Assembly: GCA_027620655.1 (NCBI GenBank)
Contig: JAQCDS010000001.1
Location: 62,001 to 126,000 of the forward strand
Direction of reading: 5' to 3'
DNA length: 64,000 bases
Origin: Bacteroidota bacterium
Lineage (GTDB): Bacteria > Bacteroidota > Bacteroidia > Flavobacteriales > Flavobacteriaceae
The notes under the pieces are model-generated. The model was not told the DNA's origin, did no database searches, and was given only the letters and a program-made list of their open reading frames with translations. Shown piece by piece: positions 17,805 to 26,075 of the stretch. Within the stretch, counting starts at the first letter, position 1. The number at the start of each line of letters is the position of its first letter. A program made the position numbers and the translations under genes.

Positions 17805-17812
17805 CAAAAATA
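17805..17812 (-). promoter_or_regulatory. -7 box TATTTTTG of the TetR/photolyase operon
   Basis: A perfect TAnnTTTG on the minus strand, 17 nt before the TetR ATG and 26 nt downstream of the 23-bp element. No TTTG is present at the usual -33 distance. Confidence 0.6.
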
Positions 17813-17838
17813 AAACTTGTCTAAAGTTTATTTTTAAT

Positions 17839-17861
17839 AATTAAACAAACATTAACATTTT
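17839..17861 (-). promoter_or_regulatory. 23-bp element, second copy (candidate operator)
   Basis: Identical at 22 of 23 positions to 12187-12209, in the same orientation and at the same 26-nt distance to a TAnnTTTG box. Its expected position, roughly -38 to -60, fits an activator-binding site. Confidence 0.65.
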
Positions 17862-17917
17862 AAAATTCAAATAATAGTTTGATTATTTTCCTAATTTTAG
17901 ATTCTCAAACCTATCTT

Positions 17918-19456
17918 ATGCTTAAAAAAGTTTATGGAAGCGCTGTTTTTGGTGTAGAGGCCCATACCATTACTGTAGAAGTCAATGTTGATAATGGCAT
18001 TGGCTATCATCTTGTAGGTCTGCCGGATAACGCCATAAAAGAAAGTAATTTTCGAATTGCAGCAGCACTCGAAAACAATGGTTTTCGTATTCCTGGAAAA
18101 AAAATCATCATCAACATGTCCCCAGCAGATATGCGTAAAGAGGGCTCTGCTTATGAATTAACCTTAGCAGTGGGAATTTTGGCGGCTTCAAATCAAATTA
18201 AAGCTCAAGAATTGGAGGGTTATGTGATTATGGGTGAATTGTCTTTGGATGGCAGTCTTCAACCAATTAAAGGGGCTTTGCCAATTGCTATAAAGGCCAA
18301 ACAAGAGGGTTTTAAAGGGTTTATTCTGCCAGATGAAAATGCCAAAGAGGCTGCCATTGTAGAGGGGTTGATGGTTTATGGTGTAGAGCACATTATGGAT
18401 GTGATTAACTTTTTTGATAAAAATAAAACGCTAACACCAACACATTTTGACATAAAAAAAGAATTTGAAAGCGCACTATTAACACCAGAATTTGATTTTG
18501 CTGATGTAAAGGGTCAAGAAAGCATAAAGCGTTGTATGGAAATTGCCGCCGCCGGAGGTCACAACATCATATTAATTGGCCCACCAGGAAGTGGAAAAAC
18601 AATGCTGGCAAAACGATTACCGTCTATTTTACCCCCAATGACCTTGCAAGAGGCTTTAGAAACGACCAAAATACATTCTGTTGTTGGACGATTGCGTGCT
18701 TCATCAGGATTGATGACTCAGCGTCCATTTCGTTCGCCACATCATACCATATCAGATGTTGCTCTTGTTGGAGGTGGGCAGTATCCTCAACCGTGTGAGA
18801 TTTCGATGGCTCACAATGGGGTGTTGTTTTTAGACGAGTTGCCAGAGTTTAAGCGTTCTGTTCTCGAAGTGATGCGTCAACCCTTAGAAGATTTGGAGGT
18901 GACAATCTCTAGAGCAAAGTTTACCGTAACTTATCCGAGTAGTTTTATGTTGGTAGCCAGTATGAATCCAAGTCCAAGTGGGTTTTTTAATGATCCTTCT
19001 GCACCATTAACCTCATCTCCTGCTGAAATTCAACGGTATATGGGTAAAATTTCAGGCCCACTTCTAGATCGTATCGATATTCATGTAGAGGTAACACCAG
19101 TACCTTTTGAAAAATTAACTGAAGAACGCCGAGGCTAATCTTCAATTGTAATAAGGCAACGGGTTACACAAGCAAGACAATTGCAGACCAAACGTTTTAA
19201 GAACTTGAGTGCAGTTCATTATAATGCTCAAATGCAAACCAAACACATACGAAAATTTTGTGTACTGGATGAGGTTTCAAAATCTCTTTTAAAACAGGCT
19301 ATGGAGCGCTTAAACTTATCGGCGAGAGCCTATGATAGAATCTTAAAAGTAGCACGTACTATTGCCGATTTGGAAAGTTCGATTTCTATTGAAAGTAGAG
19401 ATATTAGTGAAGCAATTCAGTACCGAAGTTTGGATCGAGAAGGGTGGTTGGGTTGA
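17918..19456 (+). pseudogene. comM: YifB/ComM Mg-chelatase-like AAA ATPase, interrupted by in-frame TAA
   Basis: ComM is a hexameric helicase that promotes branch migration during natural transformation. The gene starts ATG 17918 ([22 protein letters not shown]), has the Lon-like N-terminal domain, Walker [13 protein letters not shown], Walker [12 protein letters not shown] and the C-terminal LSARAYDRILKVARTIADLE helix. A TAA at 19136-19138 (after EERRG, codon 407) breaks it. The same frame then continues as SSIVIRQRVTQARQ and so on to a normal end at 19456, giving 513 codons, the usual length. A single GAA-to-TAA change would explain it. Truncation removes the C-terminal domain. Confidence 0.85.
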
Positions 19457-19463
19457 ATTTAAT
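19401..19463 (+). repeat. 3' end of comM, copy 1 of a diverged direct repeat
   Basis: The 63-nt end of comM (ISEAIQYRSLDREGWLG and stop, plus 7 nt) is present again at 19918-19980 with about 84% identity by hand count. The copies flank a 454-nt segment holding a foreign-looking small ORF. Confidence 0.7.
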
Positions 19464-19512
19464 ACGCATGAAAATAGAAAAACATTAAATAATCTTAATT
19501 TAAATTATACAT

Positions 19513-19887
19513 ATGATGAAAAAAAGAATAATAATAGTACTAACATTGCTGCCACTTTTAACATTTGGACAAAACATTTTTTCAACTAAAAATTTAGATG
19601 ATAGTTGCTTAGGCGCTGAGATTGGATTTGAAAAACACTTAGCGTATAATAATTCTAACCATTTAGAAAGACATATCGATATGACTCTAGTAAATGATAT
19701 AAGGGATTATATTTTTCTAACTTTTGATTTAGATAAATCTTATGACTTATCATTTACAATAAAAAAATACAAAATATTTAACTTATTTGATGTTCCAAAA
19801 TCAGATGAAATATATTTAAAATTAAAGCCGCTTGATGACTTTAAATGGTTTTCAAGTGATCATATTGAAACGAAAAACTATTTTTAG
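19513..19887 (+). CDS. Small exported protein of unknown function inside a comM 3' duplication, possibly truncated
   Basis: A 124-residue ORF with a signal peptide (MMKKRIIIVLTLLPLLTFGQ). The remainder (ending IETKNYF) matches nothing I recognise. It lies between the two copies of the comM 3' end. The neighbouring frame just after its stop (LDKQSKIYKNN) runs straight into the second comM fragment, so the ORF could be the front part of a longer gene cut at the junction. It may be cargo carried in by recombination. The rest of the 19457-20068 stretch shows no other gene. Confidence 0.45.
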   Translation: MMKKRIIIVLTLLPLLTFGQNIFSTKNLDDSCLGAEIGFEKHLAYNNSNHLERHIDMTLVNDIRDYIFLTFDLDKSYDLSFTIKKYKIFNLFDVPKSDEIYLKLKPLDDFKWFSSDHIETKNYF

Positions 19888-19917
19888 ATAAGCAATCAAA
19901 AATCTACAAAAACAATC

Positions 19918-19980
19918 ATATTAGTGAGGCTATACAGTACCGAAGCTTGGATCAAAAAGGATGGTTGGATTAAATTAAAT
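19918..19980 (+). repeat. 3' end of comM, copy 2 (fragment)
   Basis: Encodes ISEAIQYRSLDQKGWLD and stop in an open frame, with about 10 differences in 63 nt from the copy at 19401-19463, several of them silent. That pattern suggests a homologue from a related strain rather than a fresh duplication. Confidence 0.7.
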
Positions 19981-20068
19981 TAAAACTTTATATAAATTTT
20001 ATAAATAATTGAAAATCAATATTTTAAATATTATCTATAAACAAAATTTATAGCTCTTTTTTTTAGAT

Positions 20069-21448
20069 TTACCCCATCCATTTAAAGGCCTTTTTTATTT
20101 TTTTAAGCTTGTTTTTATAGGGTGCATATCGCAATGGAATATCCAACCAATTGGCTTTGATAGTTATCCCTTTTTTATGCGAAAACGTATCGAATCCCAA
20201 TCGTCCATGATAGGCGCCAATTCCACTATCACCCACACCTCCAAAAGGCAATCTTGGGTTACCAAAATGAATCATGGTATCGTTTATAGATCCGCCTCCA
20301 AAACTAAATGTTTTGATAAGTGCCGTATAAAATTCTTTTCGGTTTGAAAACACATAAAAGCCCAATGGCTTTTCGTAGCGATTTACAATAGACTCAATAT
20401 CTTCATTTGTAGAATAACTTAAAATGGGTAAAATAGGACCAAAAATTTCACCTTCCATTACTTTACTATATAATGTGGGGTCATCTATTAGTGTTGGAGC
20501 AAGGTAGTTGTCATCATTATCAATAGTACCACCATGTACAATATTGCCCTCTTTTAGCATATTTTCAAGTCGTTTAAGGTTTTTGGCGTTTACAATTCTA
20601 GGATAATCTTCAGATTGTTGAGGATCTTCCCCGTAAGCTTTTGTAATTTCAATTTTGAGCTGTTGAACAAGCTCTGATTTTATAGACTCTTTTGCTAAAA
20701 TGTAATCAGGAGCAATACAAGTTTGTCCAGCATTGACAAATTTGCCCCAAACCAATCGTTTTGCAGTTAATTTTATATCAACACTATCGTCAACAATACA
20801 TGGGTTTTTCCCGCCCAATTCCAAAGTAACTGGGGTCATAAATTGAGCCGCAGCTTTGGCAACAATTTTTCCCACAGGAACACTTCCCGTAAAGAAAATG
20901 TAATCCCAGCGTTCGTCCAAAAGAGCGGTTGTTTCTGGGATTCCTCCTTGAACAACACTCAAATGTTCTTTTTTAAACACATCGGATAGAACATCTTCAA
21001 TAATTTGTGCGGTATGAGGTGTGAGTTCACTTGGCTTTAAAACAACAGTATTTCCTGCTGCTATGGCCGAAACAATAGGGGCTATAGCCAATTGAAAGGG
21101 GTAGTTCCAAGGTGCAATAACAAGAACTGTTCCGTAGGGTTCGCTATAGATGTAATCTTTTGAAGGGAAATTAAGTGCAGCAGATCGTACTTTCTTTGGT
21201 TTATTCCATTTTTCAATATTTTTTAGTGTCATTTCTATTTCAGAAATTAGAATACCAATTTCACTAAAATAGGTTTCAAATTTAGATTTTTTAAAATCCT
21301 TGTAAAGTGCATCATAAATTGCATTTTCATTTGAAATGATTGTACTTTTGAGTGCTTTTAGTTTTGTTTTAATAAATGATACATCTCGAGTCTTTCCAGA
21401 TTTGAAAAACGTCTTTTGCGTATTTTTTAACAGTTTAATATGTTCCAT
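20069..21448 (-). CDS. NAD(P)-dependent aldehyde dehydrogenase, class 3-like
   Basis: A 459-residue aldehyde dehydrogenase that oxidises aldehydes to acids with NAD(P). Visible motifs are APWNYPFQLAIAP in the cofactor domain, FTGSVPVGKIVAKAAA in the Rossmann fold, the general-base Glu in TLELGGKNPCIVDD, and the catalytic Cys in NAGQTCIAPDY. A C-terminal GGVGDSGIGAYHGRLGFDTFSHKKGI block is typical of the short class 3/fatty aldehyde group. The C-terminal tail is basic and amphipathic. It is separated by one base from the RluA gene upstream. The substrate is not decided by sequence, and long-chain or lipid-peroxidation aldehydes are plausible. Confidence 0.93.
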   Translation of the reverse strand: MEHIKLLKNTQKTFFKSGKTRDVSFIKTKLKALKSTIISNENAIYDALYKDFKKSKFETYFSEIGILISEIEMTLKNIEKWNKPKKVRSAALNFPSKDYIYSEPYGTVLVIAPWNYPFQLAIAPIVSAIAAGNTVVLKPSELTPHTAQIIEDVLSDVFKKEHLSVVQGGIPETTALLDERWDYIFFTGSVPVGKIVAKAAAQFMTPVTLELGGKNPCIVDDSVDIKLTAKRLVWGKFVNAGQTCIAPDYILAKESIKSELVQQLKIEITKAYGEDPQQSEDYPRIVNAKNLKRLENMLKEGNIVHGGTIDNDDNYLAPTLIDDPTLYSKVMEGEIFGPILPILSYSTNEDIESIVNRYEKPLGFYVFSNRKEFYTALIKTFSFGGGSINDTMIHFGNPRLPFGGVGDSGIGAYHGRLGFDTFSHKKGITIKANWLDIPLRYAPYKNKLKKIKKAFKWMG

Positions 21449-21449
21449 A

Positions 21450-22154
21450 TCAGTACTTTTTTAAACATTCGTCCCATAATACATCTTCTGGAGGCTTGGC
21501 ACTAACAGTAATTGGGGTTTTGGAAACTGGATGAATAAATTTTATTTTTTTTGCATGCAAATGAATTCCTCCATCTGGATTGCTTCGGTTGAAACCATAT
21601 TTTAAATCGCCTTTAATAGGACAACCAATATACGATAATTGACTCCTAATTTGGTGTGAGCGGCCCGTTTCGAGTGTGATCTCTAATAGTTTGTAAGCGT
21701 CAAGTTTAAAAATAGTGTTGTAATGTAAAATCGCTTTTTTACTTCCATTTACTTCTTTGGGGTAAACTTTTGAAGTATTTGTTTTTGGGTTTTTCTTTAG
21801 CCAATGTATGAGAGTATCGTTTTGCTTTGGCGGATTTTCTTTTACAAGCGCCCAATAAGTTTTGTCAATTTTTTTTTCTTGAAATAGTTGATTCATCCGC
21901 GAAAGCGCTTTTGATGTCTTTGCAAAAACAACGATACCAGATGTAGGACGATCAAGCCGATGAATAACACCAAGAAAAACTTCGCCTGGCTTATCGTATT
22001 TTTTTTTAAGATATGCTTTAATTATTTCAGATAGAGGCGGGTCATTGTTTTTGTCGCCCTGAACAATATCGCCAATACGTTTATTAACCACCAACAGGTG
22101 GTTATCTTCGTAAATGACTTGCAAATTGGACGCATTTGTAACGACTCTTGACAT
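21450..22154 (-). CDS. RluA-family RNA pseudouridine synthase
   Basis: A 234-residue pseudouridine synthase that isomerises uridine in rRNA or tRNA. The catalytic Asp is in the HRLDRPTSGIVVFAKT motif (about residues 65-80), followed by the RluA-type FQEKKIDKTYWALV and the GRSHQIRSQLSYIGCPIKGDLKYG block. No S4 domain is evident, so it is of the short RluA/RluC catalytic-only type. The target site is unknown. It is 3 bp downstream of panB and 1 bp upstream of the aldehyde dehydrogenase gene, forming a minus-strand run. Confidence 0.92.
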   Translation of the reverse strand: MSRVVTNASNLQVIYEDNHLLVVNKRIGDIVQGDKNNDPPLSEIIKAYLKKKYDKPGEVFLGVIHRLDRPTSGIVVFAKTSKALSRMNQLFQEKKIDKTYWALVKENPPKQNDTLIHWLKKNPKTNTSKVYPKEVNGSKKAILHYNTIFKLDAYKLLEITLETGRSHQIRSQLSYIGCPIKGDLKYGFNRSNPDGGIHLHAKKIKFIHPVSKTPITVSAKPPEDVLWDECLKKY

Positions 22155-22157
22155 GAT

Positions 22158-22973
22158 TTAGTATTGCTCTTCAGCATTGGGAAAATCAGACGATTTCACA
22201 TCACTTACATATTTTCCAATACTCTTGGTCATAGTTTCATAGAGGTTCATATAACGCCTTAAAAAACGTGGATTGAATTCGTGTGTCATTCCAATCATAT
22301 CGTGAAGCACCAAAACTTGCCCATCTACATCAGCTCCAGCACCAATACCAATAACAGGAATGCTAATGCTTTCTGCAACTTGCTTGGCCAGCTTTGCAGG
22401 AATTTTTTCAAGAACAATAGCAAAGCATCCAATGCGTTCGAGCATTTTAGCGTCCAGTAATAACTGTTCTGCTTCTTCTTCTTCTTTGGCGCGAACAGTA
22501 TATGTGCCAAATTTGTATATGGATTGAGGAGTAAGGCCAAGATGTCCCATCACTGGTATACCTGCATTAAGAATCTTTTTTATAGAATCTTTTATTTCTT
22601 TTCCACCTTCAAGTTTTACAGCATGTCCGCCACTTTCTTTCATGATTCGAATAGCAGAACGCAAAGCCTCTTTAGAGTCACTTTGATATGTTCCAAAAGG
22701 CAAATCAACAACCACTAGTGAGCGTTCAATAGCACGAACCACAGATGATGCATGATAAATCATTTGATCTAAAGTAATAGGCAATGTAGTTTCGTGGCCA
22801 GCCATAACATTACTGGCCGAATCGCCGACAAGAATGACATCTACTCCTGCGCCATCAACAATTTTTGCCATAGTATAATCATAGGCTGTAAGCATCGAAA
22901 TTTTCTCTCCTGTAGCTTTCATTTCAACCAATGACTTGACAGTGATGCGCTTATATTGTTTTTTGTTTGACAT
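22158..22973 (-). CDS. panB: 3-methyl-2-oxobutanoate hydroxymethyltransferase
   Basis: The first enzyme of pantothenate synthesis: it transfers a hydroxymethyl group from 5,10-methylene-THF to alpha-ketoisovalerate. The 271-residue TIM barrel shows [43 protein letters not shown] (metal-binding Asp), VKLEGG and [12 protein letters not shown], all family hallmarks. panB heads the run panB-rluA-aldehyde dehydrogenase and is divergent from dnaK. Length is normal and there is no break. Confidence 0.95.
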   Translation of the reverse strand: MSNKKQYKRITVKSLVEMKATGEKISMLTAYDYTMAKIVDGAGVDVILVGDSASNVMAGHETTLPITLDQMIYHASSVVRAIERSLVVVDLPFGTYQSDSKEALRSAIRIMKESGGHAVKLEGGKEIKDSIKKILNAGIPVMGHLGLTPQSIYKFGTYTVRAKEEEEAEQLLLDAKMLERIGCFAIVLEKIPAKLAKQVAESISIPVIGIGAGADVDGQVLVLHDMIGMTHEFNPRFLRRYMNLYETMTKSIGKYVSDVKSSDFPNAEEQY

Positions 22974-23020
22974 AATGCCTTAATATTTTTGGTAAAAATA
23001 GTGAAAAAGAAATGTTTTTA

Positions 23021-23067
23021 TATGACACCTTGTCATATTTTATGTCATGGCATAATGATTGACAATG
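23021..23067 (+). promoter_or_regulatory. Palindromic region and TTGACAATG upstream of dnaK
   Basis: TATGACA-CCT-TGTCATA (23021-23037) is a perfect inverted repeat. A second imperfect palindrome TTATGTCATGGCATAA follows, then TTGACAATG (23059-23067), 45 nt before the ATG. A similar TGTCATA ... TTGACAATG arrangement precedes the DUF2853 gene at 30191-30229. No CIRCE element is seen. Confidence 0.45.
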
Positions 23068-23112
23068 TAAAGTTGTATAAAATTTAAAAACAATTTAAAC
23101 AACATATAAGTT

Positions 23113-25017
23113 ATGAGTAAAATTATTGGAATTGATTTAGGAACGACCAACTCATGTGTTTCCGTAATGGAAGGAAATGAGCCTGTAGTCATCACCAATG
23201 CCGAAGGACGACGCACAACACCTTCAGTTATTGCTTTTGTTGAAGGTGGCGAAATAAAAGTAGGAGATCCTGCAAAACGTCAGGCTGTTACAAACCCTAA
23301 GAAAACCGTATACTCTATAAAGCGTTTTATGGGTAACAAATTTTCTGAATCTAAACAAGAGGTTGGACGTGTGCCTTACAAAGTAGTTAAAGGTGATAAT
23401 GACACACCACGTGTAGATATCGATGGACGTTTGTATACACCTCAAGAGCTTTCAGCTATGGTCCTTCAGAAAATGAAGAAAACAGCAGAGGAGTTTTTAG
23501 ATCAAGAAGTTACTGAAGCTGTAGTTACGGTTCCTGCTTACTTTAATGATGCACAACGTCAAGCCACAAAAGAAGCTGGCGAAATTGCAGGTTTAAAAGT
23601 AAGACGAATTATTAATGAGCCAACAGCTGCTGCACTGGCTTATGGTTTAGATAAAAAAGGAAAAGACCAAACTATTGTTGTTTTTGACTTTGGTGGTGGT
23701 ACACACGATGTTTCTATATTGGAACTTGGAGATGGCGTATTTGAAGTGCTTTCAACTGATGGTGACACACACTTAGGAGGTGATGATGTTGATGAAAAAA
23801 TCATCAATTGGTTAGCAGAAGAATTTATAGCTGATGAGGATATGGACCTTAGAAAAGATCCTATGGCACTTCAGCGTTTAAAAGAAGCCGCTGAAAAAGC
23901 AAAAATTGAGCTTTCATCCTCTGCTCAAACAGAAATCAACTTACCTTATGTAACAGCAACAGCTAGCGGCCCAAAACACTTGGTACGTACATTGTCTCGT
24001 TCAAAATTTGAGCAATTAATCGATGATTTGGTAAAAAGAACAATCAAACCATGTGAAACTGCTCTAAAAGCTGCAGGTATTTCAAAAAGTGATATTGATG
24101 AAATCATATTGGTAGGAGGGTCAACACGAATTCCAGCTGTTCAAGAAGCAGTTGAGCAATTTTTTGGTAAAAAACCAAATAAAGGTGTAAATCCAGATGA
24201 GGTTGTTGCAGTAGGAGCAGCCATCCAGGGAGGTGTATTGACAGGAGATGTAAAAGATGTATTGCTTTTGGACGTTACTCCACTTTCACTTGGAATTGAA
24301 ACTATGGGTAATGTAATGACAAAGTTAATTGAAGCCAACACGACAATCCCAACAAAGAAATCACAAGTATTTTCAACAGCTGCTGATAATCAGCCTTCTG
24401 TAGAAATTCATGTGCTACAAGGGGAACGCGCTATGGCAGGAGATAACAAAACTATTGGACGTTTTCACTTAGATGGAATTCCACCAGCACAAAGAGGTGT
24501 ACCTCAAATTGAAGTTACTTTTGATATTGACGCCAATGGAATCATCAAGGTTTCTGCAACAGATAAAGCAACTAACAAATCACAAGATATTCGTATTGAA
24601 GCGTCATCTGGTTTGACAGAAGAGGAAATTCAGAAAATGAAGCAAGATGCAGAGGCTAATGCTGAAGCTGATGCAAAAGCAAAGGAAACTGCTGATAAGC
24701 TCAACAGTGCCGATGCGATGATTTTTCAAACAGAAAAGCAATTGAAAGAATTTGGTGATAAGTTGTCAGATGACAAAAAACAACCAATTGAAGCTGCTTT
24801 AGAAGAATTGAAAAAAGCTTACGAAACAAAAGATATTGCAATTATTGACCCTGCTTTAGAAAAAATTAATGAGGCATGGAAAGTTGCAAGCGAAGAAATG
24901 TACAAAGCTCAACAAGAAGCACAAGCAGCAGGTGGAGATGCTGGTCAAGAAGCCAGTTCAGAAACACAAGCAGAAGGCGATAATGTTGAAGATGTAGATT
25001 TTGAAGAAGTTAAATAA
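23113..25017 (+). CDS. dnaK: Molecular chaperone DnaK (Hsp70)
   Basis: The cytoplasmic ATP-dependent chaperone, 634 residues. It has the signature blocks [15 protein letters not shown] at the start, [24 protein letters not shown], the linker [15 protein letters not shown], the substrate-binding beta domain, and a C-terminal helical lid ending in EDVDFEEVK. No dnaJ/grpE lies beside it. It stands alone between panB (divergent) and a bidirectional-looking terminator, with a long palindromic upstream region that may carry heat-shock control. Confidence 0.97.
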   Translation: MSKIIGIDLGTTNSCVSVMEGNEPVVITNAEGRRTTPSVIAFVEGGEIKVGDPAKRQAVTNPKKTVYSIKRFMGNKFSESKQEVGRVPYKVVKGDNDTPRVDIDGRLYTPQELSAMVLQKMKKTAEEFLDQEVTEAVVTVPAYFNDAQRQATKEAGEIAGLKVRRIINEPTAAALAYGLDKKGKDQTIVVFDFGGGTHDVSILELGDGVFEVLSTDGDTHLGGDDVDEKIINWLAEEFIADEDMDLRKDPMALQRLKEAAEKAKIELSSSAQTEINLPYVTATASGPKHLVRTLSRSKFEQLIDDLVKRTIKPCETALKAAGISKSDIDEIILVGGSTRIPAVQEAVEQFFGKKPNKGVNPDEVVAVGAAIQGGVLTGDVKDVLLLDVTPLSLGIETMGNVMTKLIEANTTIPTKKSQVFSTAADNQPSVEIHVLQGERAMAGDNKTIGRFHLDGIPPAQRGVPQIEVTFDIDANGIIKVSATDKATNKSQDIRIEASSGLTEEEIQKMKQDAEANAEADAKAKETADKLNSADAMIFQTEKQLKEFGDKLSDDKKQPIEAALEELKKAYETKDIAIIDPALEKINEAWKVASEEMYKAQQEAQAAGGDAGQEASSETQAEGDNVEDVDFEEVK

Positions 25018-25036
25018 GAATAAATTTTGTTGATTT

Positions 25037-25067
25037 AAAAAGCACAATCTTAAGGTTGTGCTTTTTT
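25037..25067. terminator. Terminator between convergent dnaK and blh
   Basis: The stem AGCACAA/TTGTGCT is flanked by an A-run on the left and a T-run on the right, so it could end transcription from both sides. Confidence 0.75.
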
Positions 25068-25080
25068 ATTTTTAAGAGAA

Positions 25081-25965
25081 TTACTTTTTCTTAGTAAACA
25101 TTTTTAGCATTACAACAGAATGAGGGAAAGTTACAGCAGCAATAAAAGCAAAGAACAAACTATAAAAATGTTTTTCATCCTTAAAAACAAAATAAAGTAA
25201 AGTCATTCCTAACAATGAGATAAGCCAATAGGGTAGAGCTGCTTTTGTATATTCTATGATATGTTTTCGATCCAAAGTTCCATATGCAAATCGTATTTGC
25301 TCCAATAAGGATGGGATGCTGTGCCAGATGATAAAATAAATGGTGAAGCCCCATATGAGCGAAGAGGATTTAAAAATGACGACAAGCACCAAAAGTGTAA
25401 AAAGTTCTTTCATTACAGTACTTAATTTGATTTCATTTTGTTTTAATAGTACAGCTAAAAAACTCAACATAAAGACTCCAAGTATTATCAATATTTGTTT
25501 GGTGTATAATTGATTTATAGACACTCCACTGATTTCGTTTACAATCATTTTAACACTAGCGTCATTAAAGTAAAATACCATATACAAAACAAAAAGACCA
25601 TAAGCGTAAAAATAAAACCTTTTAGAAATATTTTGAATAGACATAAGGTTTTCTTCCCAGTGCTGCTCCCCAAAATGATAGGCGCTAAAACACACAAAAA
25701 GAAGCAGTGCAATACCAGGCAATAGGTAGAAAATTAGCACTGCACAACTAACAACTAGGAGGTATGTCGAAAGAATTTTGATGAAATTCGATTCACTTTT
25801 ATTTAATAACTTATTAACAATTAAAATATCATTAGAGCCATGAATCATTCCAAAAGTAAAAATGAGAAAAAAACCTAAAAACAGTTCAAAATCTTCGGGA
25901 AATAAGGTGGTAATCCACAATCCTAGGAAGCTTGAAACGATTGAGAATCTATAAATTTTTTTCAT
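25081..25965 (-). CDS. blh: Brp/Blh-family beta-carotene 15,15'-dioxygenase
   Basis: An integral membrane enzyme that cleaves beta-carotene into two retinal molecules. The 294-residue protein is strongly hydrophobic with about eight membrane segments. Conserved His residues, likely iron ligands, appear in GMIHGSNDI, SAYHFGEQHW, IIWHSIPSL and TFPHSVVML. It is divergent from the proteorhodopsin gene across a 110-bp gap, the classical flavobacterial arrangement, and would supply its retinal. Carotenoid synthesis genes are not in this window and must lie elsewhere. Confidence 0.93.
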   Translation of the reverse strand: MKKIYRFSIVSSFLGLWITTLFPEDFELFLGFFLIFTFGMIHGSNDILIVNKLLNKSESNFIKILSTYLLVVSCAVLIFYLLPGIALLLFVCFSAYHFGEQHWEENLMSIQNISKRFYFYAYGLFVLYMVFYFNDASVKMIVNEISGVSINQLYTKQILIILGVFMLSFLAVLLKQNEIKLSTVMKELFTLLVLVVIFKSSSLIWGFTIYFIIWHSIPSLLEQIRFAYGTLDRKHIIEYTKAALPYWLISLLGMTLLYFVFKDEKHFYSLFFAFIAAVTFPHSVVMLKMFTKKK

Positions 25966-26036
25966 AAATAATTGTTAAATAATCAGTTTCGGAACAAAAA
26001 AAAATGGATTTGATAAAGATTTGTCTAAAAATTTGA

Positions 26037-26054
26037 TACATTTGTTTAAACAAA
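26037..26054 (+). promoter_or_regulatory. Proteorhodopsin -7 box (TACATTTG) fused with palindrome TTTGTTTAAACAAA
   Basis: The TAnnTTTG box at 26037-26044 shares its last four bases with a perfect 14-bp palindrome (26041-26054) covering the probable start of transcription. The half-site TTAAACAAA also occurs in the two 23-bp photolyase elements. The nearest upstream TTTG motifs are not at standard -33 spacing. Confidence 0.5.
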
Positions 26055-26075
26055 ACTAACAAAATTTTTAGAAAA

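Noticed and set aside
19139-19180. Frameshift as the cause of the comM break
   Set aside because: Reading the bases shows the same frame before and after the TAA, so it is a nonsense codon and not an indel.
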